Counted from the stretch's first letter, positions 1 to 6,333 are shown. The stretch: DNA of 10,229 nucleotides from Armatimonadota bacterium (GCA_016198805.1 JACQHU010000137.1:1-10229), one strand, 5' to 3'. Numbers and translations are program-made. The notes: generated by a model from the sequence alone, not told the origin.

Positions 1-260
1 ACTTCGGCCGGTGGGGCAGGGCAGCGGTGCGGGAGGAGCCCGCGGTCTACGCGTCCGGCGCTTCGGCAGTCGGCGTAGCGGCCGTGCCGGGCGATCGATT
101 GGATCAACTTGTTCCGGAACGAGTTCCGAAGGCAATTCGAACCGCTCTCCAGAAGACCCCTTGCCGCTGGAGGCTATCCACTCCGCCTTTGGGGTGGGTG
201 AATTCTTGGGACACTGCACTAAATGAGGTACCAGAACTCCGTACTGACGGGCCAGAGCGG
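1..260. other. Non-coding stretch at the left edge, no gene identified
   Basis: No convincing gene, tRNA or terminator is seen between the window edge and the stop codon of the SIMPL gene. The open frames here have atypical composition and run straight into the antisense of the SIMPL gene, so I do not call them. The bases are less GC-rich than in the coding regions and include the palindrome GTTCCGGAAC at 111-120 followed by GA and GTTCCG. A GTTCGAATT string on the minus strand resembles a tRNA T-loop but has no pairing stem. The 3' end of a gene lying mostly outside the window cannot be excluded. Confidence 0.5.
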
Positions 261-956
261 TCAAGGGGCCAGCACGAACCGCATGTGTACCCGCGCGGTG
301 AGCGTGAGGAGCCCGGGCATGATGGTGGGCTCACTCGACGACCGCATGGCGCGCAGCGTATCCGCGGCCACCGGCATGGCGAGCGGTCCCTCGACGTGCT
401 CCACCGTGGGCTCGATGGACACGATCCTTCCGACCCGCATTCCCAGCCCGGCGGCCACCGCGTCGGCCGTCTCCCGCGCGCGCTGCATCGCCTCCCGCAC
501 GGCCTGCTGCGCGGCCTGCCGCGTGTGCTCCCGTCCGATGGCGACCATGGCCACGTCGTCGGCGCCCCCGCGCGCCGCGACGTCGATGATCGCGCCGATC
601 TCCTTCATCTGCAGCGTGCGGACCTGCACCTGGTTGACGACCACATAGCCCCGTCGCTGCGCCGCCAGCCGGAACCCGGCTGTTTCGATCCGGTCCCCCG
701 GCCTGGCGACTTCGCGGAGATGCTTCAGCAGCACCTCGACCCGGGCCGCATTGTCCCGGATGGCGGCCTGGGCGGTGGTCCCGATGGTCTCGATGGAGAA
801 GGCCAGGACCGCGAAATCCGGTTCCAGGGTGACCCGGCCCACGCCGTTGACGGCGAACTGCACGTCCAGCCGCTCGGGCTGGGCGGCGAGCGGGGACCGG
901 GCGCCGACTGCCAGAACGCCGAGCACCACCAGCATGGCAAGGATGATCCGTCCCAT
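261..956 (-). CDS. SIMPL (DUF541) domain-containing exported protein
   Basis: The 231-residue protein starts with a hydrophobic signal segment (about residues 3-25, ending ...SPLAAQ), so it is probably exported to the periplasm or cell surface. The mature part has the SIMPL/DUF541 pattern: an early GVGRVTLEPDFAVLAFSIET strand, the NQVQVRTLQMKEIGAIIDVA stretch followed by a GADDV turn, a long Arg/Ala-rich helix (QAAQQAVREAMQRARETADA), and a final strand ending RVHMRFVL. Family members (BP26/Omp28-like, signalling-molecule-associated) assemble into ring- or channel-like oligomers, but their biochemical role is poorly defined. I chose the ATG at 956 because GGGAG lies just upstream and the signal peptide begins there; an in-frame ATG at 986 would add ten polar residues. 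The gene is divergent from speD. The family call is sure, the function is not. Confidence 0.88.
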   Translation of the reverse strand: MGRIILAMLVVLGVLAVGARSPLAAQPERLDVQFAVNGVGRVTLEPDFAVLAFSIETIGTTAQAAIRDNAARVEVLLKHLREVARPGDRIETAGFRLAAQRRGYVVVNQVQVRTLQMKEIGAIIDVAARGGADDVAMVAIGREHTRQAAQQAVREAMQRARETADAVAAGLGMRVGRIVSIEPTVEHVEGPLAMPVAADTLRAMRSSSEPTIMPGLLTLTARVHMRFVLAP

Positions 957-1094
957 CGTGTCTCCCGTCCTTTCGGAGGCTGACATCGCCTCTTAGACGC
1001 CGGCGCGGCTCGCGGCGTTCCCGGGCCGCGCGGCTGTCGGGACCGCAGCAAGGAGGCCCCAGGGGCGCTGACGAAAGGACGCTCGCAGCATGCG

Positions 1095-1123
1095 TTGACA
1101 CCGCCAGCGTTGAATTCTAGTAT
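1095..1123 (+). promoter_or_regulatory. Sigma70-type promoter for the speD operon
   Basis: A perfect -35 box TTGACA (1095-1100) is followed by a 17-base spacer and TAGTAT (1118-1123), a good -10 match. This predicts transcription from about 1130 and a leader of roughly 55 bases before the speD GTG at 1186. The spacer and leader are clearly AT-richer than their surroundings. It is one of the two best promoter matches I found in the window. Confidence 0.72.
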
Positions 1124-1147
1124 TGGATTTCGTGTATTGGATTTCGT
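1120..1147 (+). repeat. Perfect 14-bp tandem repeat over the speD -10 box and start site
   Basis: The unit GTATTGGATTTCGT occurs twice with no spacer (1120-1133 and 1134-1147). A degenerate third copy, GCAGTTGGGATCG, begins at 1148. The first copy overlaps the -10 box and the predicted transcription start; the second lies in the start of the leader. A repeat phase of 14 bp is not a whole helical turn. It may be a repressor site, a duplicated promoter segment or a recent slippage duplication. What is seen is the repeat and its position; any regulatory role is inference. Confidence 0.85.
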
Positions 1148-1185
1148 GCAGTTGGGATCGACGACGTGCGTCGGGGAGGTGGGAG

Positions 1186-1659
1186 GTGGAACCGGTCGGG
1201 CATCACTACATCGCCGAGGCCTCGGGGTGCAACCCCGAGATCATCGGGAAGGTCGAGATCGTCGAGCAGATCCTCGTCCGCGCTGCCGAGGTCGCCAACG
1301 TCACGGTCTGGTCGATTTCCTTCCATCGGTTCTCCCCCAACGGCGTGTCCGGCGTCATCGTGATCTCGGAGTCCCACCTGTCGGTGCACACGTGGCCGGA
1401 GTACGGCTATGTGGCCCTGGACATCTTCACGTGTGGGGATGACGCGAAGCCCGAAGCCGCGGTCGAGTATGCCCTCAAGGAGTTCGGGGCCGCCTCGATG
1501 CACATCACCGAGGTGACCCGCGGCCTGGAAGAGGGCGATCGCGTCTTCTATCACAGTATCGTCACCTGGGAGGAGACCCTGCCGACCCGTGACGGCCGCA
1601 AGCGGGTGAAGTCTGCCAAGGGCCCGAAGCGCCCGCGGAAGACGACCCGGGTCCGCTGA
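1186..1659 (+). CDS. speD: S-adenosylmethionine decarboxylase proenzyme (bacterial class 1B type)
   Basis: It decarboxylates S-adenosylmethionine to provide the aminopropyl donor for spermidine synthesis. The pyruvoyl cofactor is made by self-cleavage. Numbered from the GTG at 1186, the motif SESHLSVHTWPE spans residues 61-72, giving Glu62-Ser63 as the cleavage site, His68 and, further on, Cys83 in DIFTCGDD. These are the same numbers as in the Thermotoga maritima enzyme, which supports this start, as does GGAGGT at 1175-1180. An in-frame ATG at 1123 lies inside the promoter -10 region and would add 21 unrelated residues. The protein has 157 residues, about 25-30 longer than the compact family form. 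The excess is a Lys/Arg-rich C-terminal tail (from about residue 135). It is the first gene of an apparent operon with a kelch protein and an MFS exporter. No spermidine synthase gene is present in the window. Confidence 0.95.
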   Translation: MEPVGHHYIAEASGCNPEIIGKVEIVEQILVRAAEVANVTVWSISFHRFSPNGVSGVIVISESHLSVHTWPEYGYVALDIFTCGDDAKPEAAVEYALKEFGAASMHITEVTRGLEEGDRVFYHSIVTWEETLPTRDGRKRVKSAKGPKRPRKTTRVR

Positions 1660-1672
1660 GCGCCCGTCGCAG

Positions 1673-2644
1673 ATGGCCATACGCGGTCTGGCCGGGCTCG
1701 CTACGGGGTTCGTGTTCGCCGCGGGAGCCGCGGTCGCGCTCGGACCGGAGGTCTCTGGTGGGCCATCCGCCCCCGGGCGCTGGGAGACGCGGGCGCCGAT
1801 GCTCTCGGAGCGCACCGAGGTCGCGGGCGCGGCGATCGGCGAGCGGATCTACATCGTCGGCGGATTCGTTCCCGGTGGCGTGACCGGGTCCCTCGAGGAA
1901 TACGACGCCGCCACGAACACCTGGCGCCAGCGGGCGCCGCTGCCGGTGGCCGTGCACCACGCCGCCATGATTGCCGTGGGGAACCGGGTCTTCGTGCTCG
2001 GGGGCTTCAGGGGCGCGTGGGACCCGCACAACGCCGTCTGGGAGTACGATCCTGCCTCCGACCTGTGGACGTCCCGTGCGCCGATGGGCGTCGCGCGCGG
2101 CGGGCTGGCGGCCGCGGCCGTCGGCGACCGCATCTATGTCTTTTCCGGGACCGGACCCGATCGGACTGACACCCCGATGACCGAAGAGCTCGACCCGGTG
2201 ACCAACACCTGGCGGCGGCGGGCGCCGATCCCGACCCCGCGGAACCATCACGCCGCGGTGGCCGTCGGCGGGAAGATCTACACGTTCGTCGGCCGCCGCG
2301 GCGGGCAGAACGTCAACGTGACCGAGATCTACGATCCCGCTACGGACACGTGGACTTCCGGGGCGCCAATCCCCACCGCGCGCAGCGGGATCGCCGCAGC
2401 CGCGATCGGGGGACGCATCTATGTGTTCGGCGGCGAACTCGGCCGGCCGACCACTTACCCCGAGAACGAGATGTACGAGGTTGCCACCAACACCTGGAGC
2501 GCCCGCGCCCCTATGCCGACCCCGCGGCACGGGCTGGCGGCGGTCGCCGTGCGCGATCGCATCTACGTCATCTCCGGCGGCCCACGGCCCGGAGGCTCGT
2601 ACAGCAACGTCAACGAAGTCTTCATCCCGGGCGAGGGACGGTAG
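1673..2644 (+). CDS. Secreted kelch-repeat (galactose-oxidase-like) beta-propeller protein
   Basis: The 323-residue protein has an N-terminal signal segment (about residues 4-24, small and hydrophobic), so it is probably exported. From residue 36 onward it consists of six kelch repeats of about 47 residues. Each has the pattern of a hydrophobic strand such as RIYIVGG, RVFVLGG, RIYVFSG or KIYTFVG, then a Glu-Tyr/Leu-Asp-Pro-Ala-x-x-x-Trp motif (LEEYDAATNTW, VWEYDPASDLW, TEIYDPATDTW) and an RAPxPxxR turn. Six repeats are enough for a closed propeller. The fourth blade has VGR in place of the Gly-Gly pair. Kelch propellers usually bind proteins or carbohydrates; no catalytic domain is attached and no substrate can be assigned. 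It starts 13 bases after the speD stop and six bases before the MFS gene. No clear Shine-Dalgarno site precedes the ATG, so coupling to speD translation is likely. Confidence 0.87.
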   Translation: MAIRGLAGLATGFVFAAGAAVALGPEVSGGPSAPGRWETRAPMLSERTEVAGAAIGERIYIVGGFVPGGVTGSLEEYDAATNTWRQRAPLPVAVHHAAMIAVGNRVFVLGGFRGAWDPHNAVWEYDPASDLWTSRAPMGVARGGLAAAAVGDRIYVFSGTGPDRTDTPMTEELDPVTNTWRRRAPIPTPRNHHAAVAVGGKIYTFVGRRGGQNVNVTEIYDPATDTWTSGAPIPTARSGIAAAAIGGRIYVFGGELGRPTTYPENEMYEVATNTWSARAPMPTPRHGLAAVAVRDRIYVISGGPRPGGSYSNVNEVFIPGEGR

Positions 2645-2650
2645 CGATCG

Positions 2651-3862
2651 ATGAGCGACGCGGTCGCTCCGGCCCGCGAAGAGATCCGCCTGCCGCCTGC
2701 ACCCGCCCGGCCGCAGAAGCCGGCCTGGTCGCGGCTGGCCACGATGGCCTTCGCGCACTTCACGAACGACCTCTTTGCCGCGTTCCTCTCGCCGCTGCTG
2801 CCGCTGGTCGTCTCAAAGTTCCACCTCTCGCTGACGCTGGCCGGGCTGATGGGCACCATGTTCAACACCTCAGCGGCGTTCGCCCAGCCGCTGTTCGGCG
2901 CCGCCGCCGACCGGATCACCAGGCCGGCGTTCACCATCGTGGGCCCGCTGTTGACGGTCCTGGGGATGGGGCTGGTCGGGCTGGCGCCGTCGTACCCCGC
3001 GATGCTGTTGATCCTGTTCCTGACCGGCGTGGGCACCGCGTCGTTCCACCCCCAGTCGTTTGCCCTGGCCGGTGCGGCGGGCGGCGACCGCCGGGGGACG
3101 GGGCTGTCGATCTTCGTCGCGGGCGGCGAACTGGGATACGCGCTCGGGCCGCTCTACGCGGCTTCGATCGTCGGCGCTCTAGGCTTGCCCGGGACCCTGG
3201 TGGCGGCCGTCCCCGGCCTGGGGGCCTGCGCGCTGCTGTGGTGGCTGGCCCGCTCCTGGCGCGCCGTCCCCCCGGCGTCGCCGAATGCCCTGGGGAGCGA
3301 CCTGCGACAGCACGGGCGGCTGCTGGCGCTCATCTGGCTCATCGTCGTGATCCGGAGCATGATCCAGCTCTCGTTCATCCTCTTCCTCCCGCTGTTGCTC
3401 CGGCAGCGGGGAGAGTCGCTGATCCTGGGCGCCACGGCCGTGTTCCTCTTTGGGGGCGTCGGGGCCCTGGGCGGGCTTGCGGGCGGCACATTGTCCGACC
3501 TCATCGGACGGCGTGCCGTCATGGCGACCTCGTTCCTCCTCAGCGCACCGCTGCTGTTCCTGTTCACGGCCACGACGGGCGGCTGGGGTCTGTTGCCGCT
3601 TGCCCTCGGCGGGATCGCGTTCTATCTTGCGGCACCGGTCACCGTGGCCATGGCCCAGGAGTTGCTCCCGCGCCGCGTCAGCCTGGCCAGCAGCATGGTC
3701 ACGGGGATGGCGTGGGGCACGGCGGGGGTCTCGCTGACGCTGGTGGGGGCCATCGCCGACCGGATCGGGCTTGCGCAGACCCTGATGGCTATCCTGGGCC
3801 TGGCTCTGATAGCCCTGGCCTTGATCGCCGCGCTGCCGAAACCGCGCCCGCAGACCGCCTGA
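2651..3862 (+). CDS. MFS transporter, fosmidomycin-resistance (Fsr)-like
   Basis: This 403-residue inner-membrane protein has the composition and length of a 12-helix major facilitator. A Pro-rich cytoplasmic N-terminus of about 27 residues precedes helix 1, which carries AHFTNDLFAAFLSPLLPL (from residue 35), the His-x-x-Asn-Asp pattern typical of the Fsr/YfnC-type branch. MFS loop motifs are visible as GAAADRITRPAF between helices 2 and 3 and GGTLSDLIGRRAVM between helices 8 and 9. VGTASFHPQSFALAG (about residues 127-141) is also typical of this branch. Members are proton-driven drug or small-molecule exporters. The substrate cannot be read from sequence, but the gene is six bases downstream of the kelch gene and in the speD operon, so a link to polyamines or related amines is possible. 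It ends facing the leftward Lrp-like gene. Confidence 0.88.
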   Translation: MSDAVAPAREEIRLPPAPARPQKPAWSRLATMAFAHFTNDLFAAFLSPLLPLVVSKFHLSLTLAGLMGTMFNTSAAFAQPLFGAAADRITRPAFTIVGPLLTVLGMGLVGLAPSYPAMLLILFLTGVGTASFHPQSFALAGAAGGDRRGTGLSIFVAGGELGYALGPLYAASIVGALGLPGTLVAAVPGLGACALLWWLARSWRAVPPASPNALGSDLRQHGRLLALIWLIVVIRSMIQLSFILFLPLLLRQRGESLILGATAVFLFGGVGALGGLAGGTLSDLIGRRAVMATSFLLSAPLLFLFTATTGGWGLLPLALGGIAFYLAAPVTVAMAQELLPRRVSLASSMVTGMAWGTAGVSLTLVGAIADRIGLAQTLMAILGLALIALALIAALPKPRPQTA

Positions 3863-3877
3863 ACCGACGCCGCCGGC

Positions 3878-3922
3878 GGGTCAGGTTCCGACCCAAACCC
3901 TGTGGAGGCGGGCTTCGCCGCC
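3878..3922. terminator. Possible hairpins between convergent genes
   Basis: The short gap between the MFS gene and the leftward Lrp-like gene holds two small inverted repeats: GGGTC/GACCC (3878-3882 and 3890-3894) and GGCGG/CCGCC with a GCTTCG loop (3907-3911 and 3918-3922). Neither is followed by a proper T run on either strand. They may slow or stop transcription from both sides, but support is weak in such GC-rich DNA. Confidence 0.3.
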
Positions 3923-3929
3923 GGGCGCT

Positions 3930-4172
3930 TCAGGTGCCGCTGACAGGCGTCACGACGCAGGTGGTCGTCCGTGTCACCCCCGGCGTTTCCTGGAACCGCG
4001 AGACGATCAGCCGGCCCAGGGTATCCATGCTCTCGGTTTCGACGAAGGCGATGATGTCGGTTGGACCGGTCACGGCATGCGCCATCTTGACGCCCGGCGT
4101 CTTCTGAATCTGGCCCAGCGCCTCGGCCAGTTTTCCGGGCACGATCCGGATCAGCACGTAGGCCTGCACCAT
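3930..4172 (-). CDS. Stand-alone Lrp/AsnC ligand-binding (RAM) domain protein
   Basis: This 80-residue protein matches the C-terminal effector domain of Lrp/AsnC regulators: AYVLIRIVPGK strand, a short helix, GVKMAHAVTGPTDIIAFVE with the family's typical V-x-G-x-x-D-I turn, then a helix and the strand TRTTTCVVT. No helix-turn-helix DNA-binding domain is present, and there is no room for one because the start follows a GGAGG site directly. Such single domains form dimers or higher oligomers and bind amino acids or similar small ligands; in most bacteria their role is unknown. A GTG one codon upstream (4175) is an alternative start; the ATG at 4172 has better spacing from GGAGG. It lies 28 bases downstream of yggT and is probably cotranscribed with it. 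Confidence 0.87.
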   Translation of the reverse strand: MVQAYVLIRIVPGKLAEALGQIQKTPGVKMAHAVTGPTDIIAFVETESMDTLGRLIVSRFQETPGVTRTTTCVVTPVSGT

Positions 4173-4200
4173 CACGATCCCTCCAGGGTGGCGTGCCGGG

Positions 4201-4470
4201 TCAAAGAAACGTCAGCAGGACTTCGTTGAGCAAGAGCACTACCAGCCTCAGCAGCAGCAGAGCGACGAGCGGAGAGAGGTCGAGCCCGCCGACCGGCGGC
4301 ATGACGCGCCGGATCGGGTCGAGAATAGGGGAGGTCAGCCGAGCGACGACCGACGCCAGGCCGGGGAACCAACGCGCCAGGTCCGGGACCCACGAGAACA
4401 CGATGCGAACGAGAATGAGGGCAAGAACGACCTGGTACGCGAACTCGATCAGTCTGCCGAGCTCCAGCAT
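4201..4470 (-). CDS. YggT family membrane protein
   Basis: The 89-residue protein has two hydrophobic membrane segments (about residues 7-27 and 66-88). Between them lies the conserved YggT/Ycf19 core, with RIVFSWVPD and then LTSPILDPIRRVMPPVGGLDLSPLVA. The Asp-Pro-hydrophobic-Arg-Arg and Pro-Pro-x-Gly-Gly-x-Asp-x-Ser-Pro pattern is diagnostic. The family is linked to cell division, envelope or osmotic functions in bacteria and to thylakoid biogenesis in plastids, without a defined activity. One YggT repeat is present, as in Gram-positive and cyanobacterial forms; the E. coli protein has two. The ATG at 4470 has a GAGGGAG site upstream. In many bacteria yggT sits near division or pyrroline-5-carboxylate reductase genes; here it is instead with an Lrp-like domain gene. 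Confidence 0.92.
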   Translation of the reverse strand: MLELGRLIEFAYQVVLALILVRIVFSWVPDLARWFPGLASVVARLTSPILDPIRRVMPPVGGLDLSPLVALLLLRLVVLLLNEVLLTFL

Positions 4471-4516
4471 CCGTCTCCCTCACGGCGAGGCCTGCGGCGA
4501 CGTGCGGAGCACCTCG

Positions 4517-4546
4517 ATTGTAGCAACTGCATCCCCCGGCAGGCAA
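4517..4546 (-). promoter_or_regulatory. Sigma70-type promoter for yggT and the Lrp-like gene
   Basis: Read leftward, TTGCCT (4546-4541) and TACAAT (4522-4517) are separated by 18 bases. TACAAT differs from the consensus -10 box at one base. Transcription would begin near 4510, about 40 bases before the yggT start codon. It lies downstream of the csp terminator, so yggT and the Lrp-like gene have their own promoter. Confidence 0.62.
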
Positions 4547-4587
4547 CGAACGGGATGGAGGCTCCACGCGGCGGCGCGGGGAAAGAC

Positions 4588-4617
4588 GGCGGCCCCGGGC
4601 GGACGCCCGGGGCCGCC
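4588..4617 (-). terminator. Strong hairpin terminator downstream of the cold-shock gene
   Basis: A perfect 13-bp inverted repeat (4588-4600 pairing with 4605-4617) with a 4-base loop begins 23 bases after the csp stop codon. On the minus strand it is followed by GTCTTTCC, a short pyrimidine tract. It fits an intrinsic terminator that isolates csp from yggT. The T run is weak but the all-GC stem is very stable. Confidence 0.72.
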
Positions 4618-4640
4618 AGGGGATCAGCGGTTGTCTGCGG

Positions 4641-4844
4641 TTATCCCAGGACGGTGACGTTCGCCGCCTGGGGGCCCTTGCGGCCCTCCACGATGTCGAA
4701 CTGCACCTGCTGGCCTTCCTGCAGGGTGCGGAACCCATCCGACTGAATCGAGGAGTAGTGGACGAAGATGTCCTTGCCACCCTCCACGGAGATGAAGCCG
4801 TAACCCTTCTCCGCGCTGAACCACTTGACGGTGCCTGTTGCCAT
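4641..4844 (-). CDS. csp: Cold-shock domain protein (CspA family)
   Basis: The 67-residue protein is a complete cold-shock domain, an OB-fold that binds single-stranded RNA and DNA and acts as an RNA chaperone. The N-terminus ATGTVKWFSAEKGYGFI carries RNP1 (about residues 13-18). DIFVHYSSI is RNP2 (about 25-30), slightly altered by Tyr30 where the usual form is VHFS. The rest, EGQQVQFDIVEGRKGPQAANV, matches the family fully. A strong AAGGAGG site precedes the ATG at 4844; the frame stays open further upstream but the extra residues are not Csp-like. The gene is transcribed alone, with its own promoter and a hairpin terminator downstream. Whether it is cold-induced or constitutive cannot be told from the sequence. 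Confidence 0.97.
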   Translation of the reverse strand: MATGTVKWFSAEKGYGFISVEGGKDIFVHYSSIQSDGFRTLQEGQQVQFDIVEGRKGPQAANVTVLG

Positions 4845-4910
4845 TCCTGCACTTCCCTCCTTAAATACGGTGTACAGATGCGCCGTGTCTACGCCGAACC
4901 TGTCCCGCTG

Positions 4911-4940
4911 ACGATACCATGGGTCGGAAAGGGTTGTCCA
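4911..4940 (-). promoter_or_regulatory. Possible promoter for the cold-shock gene
   Basis: Read leftward, TGGACA (4940-4935) and TATCGT (4916-4911) are separated by 18 bases. The -35 box has five of six consensus bases, the -10 box four of six. Transcription would start near 4904, giving a leader of about 60 bases. The match is moderate, and the region between csp and the divergent aminotransferase must contain promoters for both; I found no convincing one for the rightward gene. Confidence 0.4.
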
Positions 4941-5101
4941 GATCGGCCGCGGGGTGTCTCGTGGTGCGGCAGGAAGGGTCGGCCAGACGGCCGAAGAACG
5001 GGAAGCTCCAGGCAAGAACCGTAGAGCGACCGGATCGGTGCGGTGTCACTCGCCCGGGCTCATAGAGGCACAGGCCACGGGTCGGATCGGAGTCGCTGCC
5101 G

Positions 5102-6283
5102 ATGACGTCGGGACGCCACTTCCTCCAGATTCCAGGACCGACCAACATCCCGGACCGCGTCCTGCGGGCCATGGATCGCCCCATCCCCGATCATCGCGGC
5201 CCCGAACTTCCCGCTCTCGTTCACGCCGTGGTCGACGGGCTCAGGCAGGTCTTCCAGACCAGGAGCGGCGAGATCGTCATCTATCCCGGTTCGGGCACCG
5301 GCGCATGGGAAGCCTCCATCGTGAACACGCTCAACCCGGGCGACCGCGCGCTGGCCTTCAATATCGGCCACTTCAGCCATCTGTACGCGGAGTGCGCCCG
5401 GCGGTTCGGCGTGGTCGTGGACGAGATCGACCTCCCGTGGAGCCGCGGCGTGTCGGCCGACCTGGTGCGCGAGCGGCTGGCCGGCGATGTCGGCCGGACC
5501 TATCGCGCCGTGCTGGTCGTCCACAACGAGACCTCCACCGGCGTGACCACCAACCTCCGCGCCATCCGCGAGGCGATGCGCGCGGCCGACCATCCGGCCC
5601 TGCTGCTGGTGGACGTCGTCAGCGCGCTGGGAAGCATCGACTTCCGGTTCGACGAGTGGGACGTGGACGTGGCGCTGACCGGCTCCCAGAAGGGCCTGAT
5701 GCTGCCGCCGGGGCTGGCGATCCTGTGCGTCGGTCCGCGGGCGCTGGCGGCCGGCGGGCAGGGACGCAGCCCGCGCTATTTCTTCGACTGGCAGCCGGTC
5801 GTCGAGGAGATGCGCCGGGGCTACTTCCCGTACACGCCGGCGACGCTGATGCTCTACGGGCTGCGCGAGGCCCTGGCCATGCTGCTGGAGGAAGGCCTGC
5901 CGAACGTCCTCGCCCGCCACGCCCGGCTGGCAGAGGCGGTGCGGCGGGCGGTCCGGGCCTGGGGCCTGGCGATGCTCTGTGAAGACCCGTCAGAGTATTC
6001 GCAGAGCCTGACCGCCGTCGTGGTCCCCGAGCATGTCGACTCGGACGCCGTCCTGCGCGCCGCAGAACGCCTCAACCTGTCGCTGGGCACCGGCCTGGGC
6101 CGCCTGAAGGGCCGCGTGTTCCGGGTGGGGCATCTGGGCGCGCTCAACGACCTGGAGGTCGTCGCCACAGTGGCCGGGATGGAAATGGCCCTGCGCATGG
6201 CTGCCGTCAATGTGGCGCTGGGGGCCGGGGTGGCGACGTGCCAGGAGTTCCTGATGGCCCAGCATCTGACCCCGCAGCGATGA
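5102..6283 (+). CDS. PLP-dependent class V aminotransferase, serine/alanine--glyoxylate type
   Basis: The 393-residue length is normal for the serine--glyoxylate/alanine--glyoxylate aminotransferase family. It starts with the characteristic FLQIPGPTNIPDRVLRAM stretch and RPIPDHRGPEL. The cofactor site is seen as PGSGTGAWEA (62-71), HNETSTGVTTN (141-151), the Asp of LLVDVVSALG (Asp171) that contacts the pyridine nitrogen, and Lys197 in TGSQKGLMLPPG that forms the Schiff base. Family members move an amino group from serine or alanine to glyoxylate to give glycine; relatives with the same fold act as phosphoserine or aspartate aminotransferases, so the exact substrate pair is open. A weak CGGAG site lies 8 bases upstream of the ATG. 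The stop overlaps a mini-ORF start (ATGA), and the flavin/iron-sulfur dehydrogenase gene follows, which fits glyoxylate made next door being aminated here. Confidence 0.9.
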   Translation: MTSGRHFLQIPGPTNIPDRVLRAMDRPIPDHRGPELPALVHAVVDGLRQVFQTRSGEIVIYPGSGTGAWEASIVNTLNPGDRALAFNIGHFSHLYAECARRFGVVVDEIDLPWSRGVSADLVRERLAGDVGRTYRAVLVVHNETSTGVTTNLRAIREAMRAADHPALLLVDVVSALGSIDFRFDEWDVDVALTGSQKGLMLPPGLAILCVGPRALAAGGQGRSPRYFFDWQPVVEEMRRGYFPYTPATLMLYGLREALAMLLEEGLPNVLARHARLAEAVRRAVRAWGLAMLCEDPSEYSQSLTAVVVPEHVDSDAVLRAAERLNLSLGTGLGRLKGRVFRVGHLGALNDLEVVATVAGMEMALRMAAVNVALGAGVATCQEFLMAQHLTPQR

Positions 6284-6333
6284 CCGTGCGGGATCCGGCG
6301 CCGCCGGAGGGCTGGACCCGCGGGCGGCCATGA
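6280..6333 (+). CDS. 17-codon mini-ORF bridging two genes by ATGA overlaps
   Basis: An ATG at 6280 overlaps the TGA of the aminotransferase (ATGA at 6280-6283). The frame runs 17 codons (MTVRDPAPPEGWTRGRP) and its TGA at 6331 overlaps the ATG of the dehydrogenase gene (ATGA at 6330-6333). A GGAGGG at 6306-6311 inside it is the only good Shine-Dalgarno-like sequence nearby, but lies 18 bases before the dehydrogenase ATG. The arrangement suggests relayed, translationally coupled reading rather than a functional peptide. Chance cannot be excluded. Confidence 0.35.
   Translation: MTVRDPAPPEGWTRGRP

Noticed and set aside
130..165. GTTCGAATT on the minus strand resembling a tRNA T-loop
   Set aside because: The flanking bases do not form a 5-bp T stem, and no acceptor or anticodon stem can be built around it.
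3..983. Plus-strand frame open from the left edge through the SIMPL gene
   Set aside because: Most of it is antisense of the SIMPL gene and has His/Arg/Gly/Asp-rich shadow composition. The first 60 residues look a little more protein-like but there is no stop or change to separate them, so no gene is called.
1123..1185. N-terminal extension of SpeD from an ATG at 1123
   Set aside because: This ATG falls at the promoter -10 box and upstream of the expected transcription start; the GTG at 1186 has a good Shine-Dalgarno site and gives the family's residue numbering.
1562..2758. 398-residue minus-strand frame opposite speD and the kelch gene
   Set aside because: Composition dominated by Arg, Gly, Pro, Asp; antisense of clear kelch repeats, whose periodicity it simply mirrors.
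2350..4107. 585-residue plus-strand frame across the kelch and MFS genes
   Set aside because: Arg/Pro/Gly-rich low-complexity translation that spans two real genes and overlaps a third on the other strand; no motif supports it.
4845..4910. Long 5' leader of csp as a cold-sensing RNA thermometer
   Set aside because: The predicted leader is only about 60 bases and I see no conserved cold-box-like element or convincing alternative structure.
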